From positions 1-14,701 of the forward strand of contig JALLPB010000553.1 of NCBI GenBank assembly GCA_036939975.1: a DNA stretch of 14,701 bases, given 5' to 3'. Position 1 is the stretch's first letter, and each line of letters starts with the position of its first letter. A program made the position numbers and the translations under genes. The notes under the pieces were generated by a model, which saw only the letters and a program-made list of their open reading frames with translations, was not told the origin of the DNA and did no database searches. The stretch comes from Cyclostephanos tholiformis (lineage: Eukaryota > Bacillariophyta > Thalassiosirophyceae > Thalassiosirales > Thalassiosiraceae). This document shows, piece after piece, positions 8,186 through 14,701 of the stretch.

Positions 8186-9087
8186 CTTCTCATTATCACT
8201 GAGTCTATTATTTAATCCATTTACAATTTAGTAGATCAGTCTAGTTACTCCCTCTCTTTTGGACTTGGGGGCAGTGCCATGAATCCTAAGCACTTCGTCT
8301 GGTATCCCGGCTTCAGATACTCTAACTCTTTCCATCCGTTCTGTTTGGGCGAGTTGTTCTTCACTCTCCCTTGTGTTTTGTAATAATGTCACATCTACCA
8401 TTCTGGTCTCATCTAATGCCCATGAGACCAGGTGTTCGTCCGTGCTCTTTGCTGTACCTACATTCCTAAAACAACTTGCACGATTCAACAGTGCCTCAAG
8501 GATTGATTCATGATGGATCACTTCCATATTGCCATACAATTTCTCCTGAGTTCTGTTTCTGTGCATGTCCACTAAATCTATACAATGTAGATATGTGTCA
8601 CCTCTCCTAAAAACAGATGCCCATCGCCTGTTGTGACTTGACCTAGTATTTCCCCTATTTGTCCTGCGCCTGGACTGAGATGACCCACTTAGTGCTGTTC
8701 ACTGTGCCCCCCCATGGGTTGGGGGGGGGGTAGCTGGTGCTGACTATTCAGCTTCTGCTGCAATGATAGCACCACCGGTTACCTCTTCACTTGAGGGCAA
8801 AGCACTTGCTTGTGTGTTCTCTCTGGGGTCTGCGGTTGATTGCGGCATGCTCCTGTTGCTCAACACGGATGCTAAGTCCTCATCCGAATCTGTCCTTTCA
8901 ATGGTTTCGCGTTTTTTTTGTGTCCCGTCAGGTCCACGGTATTGCTCCCTATCCCTTGCTGTGTGGTTGCAAGGGAATCCTCCTCTTCATGCAAGGGACA
9001 TGGCTTGTTCTTTTTATGAATCGTGAAAACAGATTGTTCCTTGTCCAGTTTAAATAAATTCTACGGAGGGGGTGGTAAGTTTTTCTT

Positions 9088-10924
9088 TTATTTATCTTGG
9101 ATACCCAAATCAGCAAAGGCGTCCCTATACCAGGATGCCAAAGTGAAATCCTCCGTGGCCTTCTGATTTAGGTCTTGTGGCATGGTGAGTCTGGCTGTGT
9201 CCAATTCCCACTTACACTCTCCAATCTCAGCAGCTTTCACTTGACAGCAACAACATTTTACATATTCTTGGATTGCTAGTTCCAGAAAGTGAAGATCTTG
9301 CAAGACGAAAGTGAGGAAGGTGGGGAAATTTTTGTTCATCATCAATACCATCTTTTTGGCTTCAGGAGTTTGTGGAACAACCACTTTAACAGGGCTCACG
9401 GGTGCCGCTTATTGGTGGACTTCCACTATTAATTGAAAGCCATCCTTAAGCTTAAATTTAGTTAAAAGTACATGGTGAAGTGTTAGGCCTCTGGTAAGTT
9501 TGCCACTCTTAGTGTAGAGGGCTGCTACTGTGTCTAGGTTCATAATCCCCAGGATGTCCTCCACTGCCATCAAAATCTGGTAATTCGTGTGTGTCTGGGC
9601 CACCTGGCATAGACTTTTGATCTCGCTTGGGGTTGTCTCATTGTCTGCTACTTTGCTTAAGTGGGCGTGCCTTCCCCAGTAATCAGTAATGATGTGGAAC
9701 TCCTTTGCCAATTGTGTGAGTCTCTTGATTGCTGCCGAGAACCTCTTATCGCACTTGACATGGTATGTCTGGCGGTTATTTGATACTCTGTATTCTAGCT
9801 TATTGAAGTGGCTAGTGTCTTGCCCTGGGAGCTTTGGAACTTGAAGCCTGAGCTCGATTGCAGGAATGAAACTGTTCTCTGAGAGGTCCCTAGCATCAAA
9901 GTCAAAGTCATTGAGTTGCATATTTTTTGCCAGCTTCTGTGCTTCCATTAGAATCATCTTGTACTCCTCTAAAAGGCACTTCTTTGGGACTTGAATCAAT
10001 ATGTTGAACAGTGCGATAATTGTTTCACTGTCAAACGATTGTAATTTCATGACCCGAAGATACCTCCCGCCTTGCTTGAACCATTCTTGGTTAATCTCTT
10101 CCAAGGTCTCTGAAGGTTCATCTCCAATGGCCATCACAAAGCTAAAATATACCATCGGCTCCCAAAATTCTTCCTTGTCTTTGTCCTTCTTATTTTTACT
10201 CCAGACTTTCTGCTTTTTGAATGGGTTCCTGTATCCTTGGTGTGAGATCTTTTGAAATGTTTGCTTAGGACGGTCATGTTGGATGGTATCGAAGTAGCCT
10301 TGGAAATGAGATTCTCCCCATCTCCTTTTTTAACCGGGGCAGAGGCGAAGTGCTTGTTGACAATTTTTCCATTTCAAAGTAGTTCCCTCAGCACTTCTAT
10401 GAAATAATTGTCCGGTTTCTTGGCTGGGAGTTGGATCAATGATTCTACAATCATCGGAGGGTGAGCGTGATTATGTAGGGGAATTTTAGGGCACTTTTCT
10501 TTGGTTGGGTGGTGTTTGCTGATTTTGGAGGGGCATGTCTATTTAACTCTTTAAGGCTTGTCAAGGTGGAAGATTTGGACCGGGTTTTTCCTTCGTTGAT
10601 GAATCTCATGCTTTTCTTGGGGGGTGATCTCAAGCCATCATTCCCTTCCTCAGCCTTGTTCGTATTATCCTCATCAATATTGATTTCCATATCAGCTCCA
10701 CGGTTTTGCAGCAGGCTATCAATAGAGTTGCCACCATCCTATTGGCCCTGTTTTGTCAGGTGGTTTTGGTCTTCTATCTTTGGTAATTTGGTTGATCCAT
10801 CTGGGTTGGGGGGGGTTGTTGAGGCGGAGGGGGGTTCTTCTGGCGTTCAAGGGTGGAGACCGATGTTGATTGGCAATGGCAAGGTGGAGCACAGATCTTT
10901 GTTGTTTGAGGAAGGTGATGACAT
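9088..10924 (-). pseudogene. LINE ORF1 (gag-like) pseudogene
   Basis: Upstream ORF of the element, about 610 codons, presumed to encode the RNA-binding partner of ORF2. I place its start at the ATG at 10924 (MSSPSSNNKD). The N-terminal part is Pro/Ser/Asp-rich with Lys-rich patches and reads in one frame to about 10470, interrupted by TGA at 10847 and TAG at 10739. A second frame covers about 10470-10330, with TGA at 10374. A third covers about 10330-9088, with one TAA at 9409. The second frameshift coincides with a six-base A/T run at 10326-10331. The best preserved part (10155-9088) has FKKQKVWSKNKK upstream, then a mixed alpha/beta-looking globular region, a KCCCCQ cluster and a final DAFADLGIQDK. 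I recognise no named domain such as RRM or CCHC. The link to ORF2 rests on order, strand and spacing. Confidence 0.75.
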
Positions 10925-12200
10925 TGAGGAATAATGATTTTTTGTGTGGTGTTATTAAGGAAGATGTAGCATATCACCAAGAGGATAAGCAGAGCAAACC
11001 TACTCCACCAATGTGGGGTGATCATGCAGGGGGGGCCTTTCCAGTAAAGTAGGGTGGGAGACTGCCGTTTCTCTGTCAGTTGCAGTTGTTTATTCTTGTG
11101 GAGGTGGATCTTTCTCGTATGAGTTGTTTAGAAACTAGTGGTGATGAAAGGAGTCTTGGGATAATCCAGCAAGAGTTTTGCTCCATCTTTGTTGAGAATA
11201 ATTTGTTTTTATTGGGGAGATTCAATAATTTGCTTAGCTCTTAATGGGGGCCTCATTGAGAGGGACAATGGTTGCTAGCTTGCAGTAGGGGTATGATGAG
11301 GGTGTGGGGATTGAAGATGTCCAGACCTCAGGGGGAGGGAAGTGGGGATTTCATTTTGTTGATTTTAATTTGACGTCATGTCAGGAGGATGGGCGCTGTT
11401 TTATTGTGTTGATGACATTGTGGTGTGATTTGGTTGCTCATAGCGCTTCGGTGTGGTAATTAATATGGGATCGAGTTGCCCTTTATGGGCAACCAGTTTG
11501 ATGGTGAATGTGGTGTTTGTAGATGATGATTGATGGGCAACGGTGGGATTTGATGTGGCAGAGAGGAGCAGTGGTGGGCTATGTTCTGCTTATAATCCAT
11601 CTCCGCACGGATTCATATGTAGATTTTAATATATTTAATTACCAACCCATTGAAATTGGTTGATCAGCCTGTTACAGGAGCTGGAGGGCAACTAAATTCA
11701 CAATAAATTATTGCAATATATTCTGTTGATGATGTTGGAATGAGGGTGTGCTTGTATTGTTGGATTTGAGCCACAGGTGATCCAGAATGATGTGGGTGAT
11801 GGTTGTGGCCACGCGTGCAATATTAGACTGCAATGATGGTTGTTAGGGGAGAATGTGATGACACCGAGCGGAATTGCGGAGGAATTTTGATATTTAATCT
11901 GGAAAAGAATGTTGATGATGCCTGTGTATTGTTTTATTTGATGTTGAGGAGGGCAAGGTCCCAGTTGCCATTGGTAGAATTTTTGTAGTTGTGCTGACTG
12001 ATCTGAACGAAAAGTAAAAAGAATTATTCTTAGAGCAGCAAACAAGTGTTGCGCTTCACATCGAGCAATCTGATGATTGTGTAGGGATAAAACAAGTGAT
12101 GAAAGTGAGCGAATGGATCGGTGGGATGACATGCTCCCGAATTAGGAAAGAGGACAATGGCAAAAACCATTCTTAGCGCTGTTTATTAATGTACAAAAAG
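10925..12200. other. G+T-rich stretch without a recognisable gene
   Basis: The + strand is strongly keto-rich: G+T make up about 88 of 120 bases at 11341-11460. The minus strand is accordingly A+C-rich. CpG is intermediate between the LINE and the host genes. The only sizeable ATG frame is 11698-12132 (-), 144 codons, with no motif I recognise and a composition explained by the skew. The stretch may be the 5' UTR or promoter of the LINE, an older decayed insertion, or 3' flank of the GH5 gene. A clear boundary is not visible. Confidence 0.5.
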
Positions 12201-14438
12201 TTAACACCATGCAAATAGATCTTGAGGGATATCCACCTTTGGCCCCTGTATCTCGATCCAATGCTCAACTACAGTCCCAGAATGAAAGTATTTCACAATG
12301 AAATAATAGTCATGTCCTTCTATCTCCACTCTACCCCCAGATACGCTGATCCTCATATCAGTCTCAATCGAACACCACAGCTTGGGAATGAATATCTCCG
12401 TGGGTACGTCGAACTTCTTCTCACCAACATCAATCCCTCGATAAATAAACACGCTTGTTTTCAGGTCAAATTTATTCACTAGTGGTTTTCCGGCGATGCA
12501 TCGAGCGTAGGGCCTAACGAACGCCCGAGCGGCACGCAGTCCATCATACACGAAATGCGGATCAGAGGCGTCGAGGCCGCGCTTCTGTTCGTCGCTGTAA
12601 ATACTCAAATCTTCCCTATTCCATAAATCTCCCTCGTTGTTGGTATTATCGGAAGTGTAGCACCATAGGGTGAAGCTTAGCAAGTTCTCCTCTAAACAGC
12701 GAAGGGTGTGATCCATCGCGGCGAGTTGCGGGCCGAATGAATCCGAGGTAGGAATAATATCGGATTTCGTCGGCCCAGAGGCCTTTCGATAGGATAACCC
12801 ACCGTTCATGTTGAAGGGAATGCCGCACTCACCGATCAGTGTAGGCGAGTTATCCATCCTGTCGACGCCTAGTCGCTTTATGTCCGCCAATTGACCCACG
12901 TGACTCCTGAAAATGTTCTTATAACCGAAGAGGGGACGATGGGTCCTGACATCCACGGAGAAATACGATTTCCACGTTTGCGTGAAGAGGGTCACGCCGT
13001 CGTACCAGTGAGTCGCATTTACCGCATCGGGGAGGGACGAGGATGGTATCCGGGGGAACGGAGTTGAGCTGAACTCGAGCGGGGGCAGTTCGACGAATAT
13101 GAGCAATTTCGCCGTTTCCTTCGACTTGGCCCCCCACACGCCGCGGAGTGCCTCGGCGTATTCCCGGGCGAAGGGCAGGTAGCATTCGCTACCGAAGTCG
13201 ACGTCGGCGAAATAATCGGGACGCAGGAGCTCCGGCTCGGAATTGTCGGGGTTTATCCGCCATACCCCGGCTTGCCTCCAGATGCATCCGCCTCGATTGC
13301 CCACGACGTTATTCGATTCACGACGAATCGAAGCATCGCAATCGTCGTCATCCTTCCCTTCGACGTATTTCCACGCCCTCCTTCCCCTCGGATCCACATC
13401 CACCCAACGATTCGGCCTGCCGAAAACATGTTGCATGATTCCGTTGGACCACTCGCCAACGATTTGCCTGTATCCCTCCCCGAGGCACATACCCTGAAAG
13501 GGCGTCGGTTGCAACCCGTACCTCAATTCGATGCCGGCCGATGACGACGATGACGACGATGACGACGATGGAACGGATTGTACGAATCCCTTCGATAAAT
13601 CCGCGACGTTGATGTATCCGAAGGATGGTTCGTTCATGGTCCCGATACCGACGATGTTATCGAGGCCGATGAGACATTTGAGCAATTCTGCCATGGCATT
13701 GATGTAACGCGTTTGGAGGTACCTTTGGATGTTGATTCCCCGGCCGCTTGCGGCGATATCGATATCATCGTCATCGGCCACCAAGAATTGCGGCGCGAAT
13801 CGTTCGCCCGCCCAGAAGAGGGTGAACATCGTCGCGCATGCCAATTTGAAGTAATTCGTCGGCCATATCATCTTGGGATAGTCTTCCGTCCCGGACCCAC
13901 CCGACTTGCCACGTCCCATGCCGTACGTCTCCCGACATATAGCCGCGTCGCAATGCGCGAAGTTCGCAACGTCGAAGCCCGCGATTTCCAACGTCCAAAG
14001 GGGTGCGCCGTCCCCCCCCGTCCATCGACTCCAAACGTCCTGATGCGGATCTACGTAAACCGACATGCCGTGATCGCGCGCGCGTTCGAGCACCTCGCGG
14101 ACGTATGCGAGGTACGCGACGTCGTACACGCCCGGACCGGCATGTTCGATCGCCTCCCACGTTATCACGAATCGTATCAACGTTAGGCCGCAGGCGCGCA
14201 ATCGCGCGAAATGCGCATCCGCCTCGATGATCGGGAACGGTCGATCGACGAAGGTGACGTAGGACTTTTCATCCTCCTCCCCCCCCCGCGAATGTCGTCG
14301 TCGACCATCATCGTGGGGGGGGATGGTGGTGGTGGTGGATGATGGGATTTTGGACGATCCGCCAATGTTGACGCCGCGTAGGTTCAGGATCCTGCCGTAT
14401 TCGTCGACGAATTCGCCGTCTCTTATTCCGATGATCAT
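12201..14438 (-). CDS. GH5 subfamily 12-like beta-glucosidase (sterylglucosidase/glucosylceramidase type, Egh1/EGCrP2-like)
   Basis: Predicted retaining glycosidase that would remove glucose from steryl glucosides or related glycolipids. From the ATG at 14438 it has 745 residues, close to yeast Egh1 (about 764). Visible family marks are GEFVDEYGRILNLRGVN at the N-terminus, HAGPGVYD, DPHQDVWSRW (about 130-139), YPKMIWPTNYFKLAC, the acid/base Glu270 in TMNEPSFGYI, THWYDGVTLF, the nucleophile Glu537 in LIGECGIPFNMNGG, FTLWCYTSDN and a C-terminal beta-sandwich (about 620-735) ending VEHWIEI. Inserted loops are low-complexity: Asp4, Ser10 (291-300) and EGKDDDDCD. No signal peptide is evident, consistent with a cytosolic enzyme as in fungi. 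The frame stays open upstream of 14438 to a TAG, with only non-ATG codons such as GTG at 14465. Substrate cannot be told from sequence alone; sterol glucoside is favoured by family resemblance. Confidence 0.93.
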   Translation of the reverse strand: MIIGIRDGEFVDEYGRILNLRGVNIGGSSKIPSSTTTTIPPHDDGRRRHSRGGEEDEKSYVTFVDRPFPIIEADAHFARLRACGLTLIRFVITWEAIEHAGPGVYDVAYLAYVREVLERARDHGMSVYVDPHQDVWSRWTGGDGAPLWTLEIAGFDVANFAHCDAAICRETYGMGRGKSGGSGTEDYPKMIWPTNYFKLACATMFTLFWAGERFAPQFLVADDDDIDIAASGRGINIQRYLQTRYINAMAELLKCLIGLDNIVGIGTMNEPSFGYINVADLSKGFVQSVPSSSSSSSSSSAGIELRYGLQPTPFQGMCLGEGYRQIVGEWSNGIMQHVFGRPNRWVDVDPRGRRAWKYVEGKDDDDCDASIRRESNNVVGNRGGCIWRQAGVWRINPDNSEPELLRPDYFADVDFGSECYLPFAREYAEALRGVWGAKSKETAKLLIFVELPPLEFSSTPFPRIPSSSLPDAVNATHWYDGVTLFTQTWKSYFSVDVRTHRPLFGYKNIFRSHVGQLADIKRLGVDRMDNSPTLIGECGIPFNMNGGLSYRKASGPTKSDIIPTSDSFGPQLAAMDHTLRCLEENLLSFTLWCYTSDNTNNEGDLWNREDLSIYSDEQKRGLDASDPHFVYDGLRAARAFVRPYARCIAGKPLVNKFDLKTSVFIYRGIDVGEKKFDVPTEIFIPKLWCSIETDMRISVSGGRVEIEGHDYYFIVKYFHSGTVVEHWIEIQGPKVDIPQDLFAWC
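13540..13569. repeat. Nine-base tandem repeat encoding Ser10 in the GH5 gene
   Basis: Three perfect copies of GATGACGAC on the + strand, followed by GAT, encode a run of ten Ser residues on the coding strand in a surface-loop insertion. Copy-number change would keep the frame. Confidence 0.9.
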
Positions 14439-14505
14439 CCCACCAGTGATGCTCCCAGGGGACACCTCTTTTATAATGCCCCGGCCGACGACAAACTAAA
14501 AAAAA

Positions 14506-14578
14506 GGAGGGAGGGAGGGGGATTGTGTTTTTTTTTGTTTTGGGAGGGGGGGGGGGGGTAGGGGGCGGGGGCGGGGGG
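14506..14578 (+). promoter_or_regulatory. G-quadruplex-type tracts upstream of the GH5 gene
   Basis: The + strand (template for GH5) carries GGG/GGGG runs at 14509-14521 and again GGG, G13, G5, G5 and G6 runs at 14542-14578 separated by one or two bases. The second block satisfies the usual four-tract G-quadruplex rule several times over. Function is not shown by sequence. Confidence 0.6.
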
Positions 14579-14633
14579 CAATTGTGTTTTTTGGTTGGCA
14601 GAGAGTGTTAATATTATGCCGTGTGATGTATTA

Positions 14634-14645
14634 CTACCTAGGTAG
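14634..14645. repeat. 12-bp perfect palindrome CTACCTAGGTAG
   Basis: A perfect palindrome about 200 bp upstream of the GH5 ATG. It overlaps TAGGTAGGTAC (14639-14649), which also occurs at 2920-2930 upstream of the DnaJ gene. It could be a binding site for a dimeric factor. Confidence 0.6.
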
Positions 14646-14655
14646 GTACCGTTGG

Positions 14656-14687
14656 ATACGCAGTTTAAACAATACGCAGTTTAAGCA
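14656..14687. repeat. Two-copy 16-bp tandem repeat
   Basis: ATACGCAGTTTAAACA is followed directly by ATACGCAGTTTAAGCA, 15 of 16 bases identical. It lies about 220-250 bp upstream of the GH5 ATG. Confidence 0.8.
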
Positions 14688-14701
14688 TATTGCGAGAAAG
14701 A

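Larger units (their letters stand above)
3282..9001 (-). pseudogene. LINE ORF2 polyprotein pseudogene (endonuclease-RT-RNase H-CCHC)
   Basis: From a possible ATG at 9001 one frame runs to about 6045, then shifts by one base (6041-6052) into the frame that continues to a TAG at 3282, about 1,900 codons in all. I count 19 internal stops. TGA begins at + positions 8987, 8699, 7853, 7838, 7754, 7715, 7508, 7376, 6797, 6557, 5808, 5634, 5610, 5007 and 3711; TAG at 8744 and 6794; TAA at 8228 and 6446. Parts in order: an Arg/Ser-rich N-terminal region (about 9001-8230), an endonuclease remnant, an RT with motifs SVDADNCYDR, CQGNDASP and GLFVDDMD, a long connection region, RNase H, a CCHC knuckle, and a roughly 140-residue tail with a helical Glu/Gln-rich segment. 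The RT aspartates are still present. In the living element this protein nicks DNA and reverse-transcribes the element's RNA. This copy cannot make it. Confidence 0.9.
3240..10924 (-). mobile_element. Decayed two-ORF non-LTR retrotransposon (LINE with endonuclease, RT and RNase H)
   Basis: One element in minus orientation. ORF1 (10924 to 9088) is followed after 86 bp by ORF2 (9001 to 3282). The ORF2 domain order is EEP/APE-type endonuclease remnant, reverse transcriptase, RNase H, CCHC knuckle and C-terminal tail, which is LINE architecture. No long terminal repeats, integrase or protease are seen. The frame of ORF2 can be followed almost without gap through many premature stops, so the copy is nearly full length but dead. 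CpG is scarce: 3 in 5401-5700, against 27 in 541-840 of RPN11. Boundaries are approximate; 3240 and 10924 mark the coding limits, and UTRs may extend to about 3.05 kb and 12.1 kb. It lies between the 5' end of the DnaJ gene and the 3' end of the GH5 gene, in the same orientation as both. Resemblance to a diatom RT family is from memory. Confidence 0.9.
14439..14701 (-). promoter_or_regulatory. Upstream region of the GH5 gene
   Basis: About 260 bp upstream of the GH5 ATG. It holds a T8 run ending in AG on the coding strand (about 14498-14505), a purine/pyrimidine tract, very G-rich runs, a 12-bp palindrome and a 16-bp tandem repeat, listed separately. No second gene is seen. The transcription start is not identifiable. 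Confidence 0.5.

Noticed and set aside
3282..9001. TGA reassigned to an amino acid, which would make ORF2 intact
   Set aside because: RPN11 and the DnaJ gene both end properly at TGA, and ORF2 also has TAA, TAG, a frameshift and a domain deletion.
10774..11025. Minus-strand frame of 83 codons with a hydrophobic N-terminus
   Set aside because: It overlaps the N-terminal part of LINE ORF1 in another frame, and its membrane-like segment lies in what should be the element's 5' region.
11698..12132. Minus-strand ATG frame of 144 codons
   Set aside because: Low-complexity His/Ser/Pro/Ile-rich composition explained by the A+C skew of the strand; no motif. Not called as a gene.
3240..12200. LTR retrotransposon or endogenous virus
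   Set aside because: No long terminal repeats, integrase, protease or envelope-like ORF; the order endonuclease-RT-RNase H-CCHC is that of a LINE.
13713..14186. + strand frame of 157 codons opposite the GH5 gene
   Set aside because: Shadow of the conserved N-terminal GH5 domain; no recognisable motif of its own.
14439..14465. GH5 start at the GTG codon at 14465, and similar TTG starts for DnaJ (2793) and RPN11 (168)
   Set aside because: Nuclear eukaryotic genes normally start at ATG; each has a suitable downstream ATG (14438, 2784, 252), and for RPN11 this gives the family length.

Overview
The window reads as nuclear DNA of a eukaryotic alga, most likely a diatom. The grounds are a full-length eukaryotic proteasome subunit, intron-free host genes, a fungal/algal-type GH5 sterylglucosidase, and a decayed LINE whose reverse-transcriptase ORF resembles RT proteins I recall as abundant in diatom genomes (memory only, no search). 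The host genes are GC- and CpG-rich, with long G/C homopolymers. The central ~7.7 kb is CpG-poor.

Layout. At 252-1184 (+) is RPN11/PSMD14, the JAMM deubiquitinase of the 26S proteasome lid. It converges on a DnaJ-domain protein at 1381-2784 (-) that combines a J domain, a Gly/Phe-rich region and a class-B type C-terminal domain with a hydrophobic N-terminus. From about 3.24 to 10.92 kb lies one non-LTR retrotransposon on the minus strand: ORF1 (10924 to 9088), then ORF2 (9001 to 3282) with endonuclease, reverse transcriptase, RNase H, a CCHC knuckle and a C-terminal tail. It is dead. I count 19 in-frame stops in ORF2, 15 of them TGA, one frameshift, and an endonuclease collapsed by an internal deletion. 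From 10.93 to 12.2 kb is a G+T-rich stretch with no recognisable gene, possibly the element's 5' region. At 12201-14438 (-) is a GH5 subfamily 12-like glycosidase (sterylglucosidase/glucosylceramidase type). Its upstream region holds G-quadruplex-type tracts, a 12-bp palindrome and a 16-bp tandem repeat.

The host genes do not form a pathway. RPN11 and the DnaJ protein both serve proteostasis, while GH5_12 enzymes act on glycolipids. The main stories are the mode of decay of the LINE, which fits CpG deamination of methylated DNA and may reach the 3' end of the glycosidase gene, and a TAGGTAGGTAC-type motif found 100-250 bp upstream of the host start codons. I found no tRNA, rRNA, CRISPR array or prokaryotic operon. 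The outer ends and target-site duplication of the LINE could not be fixed by eye.
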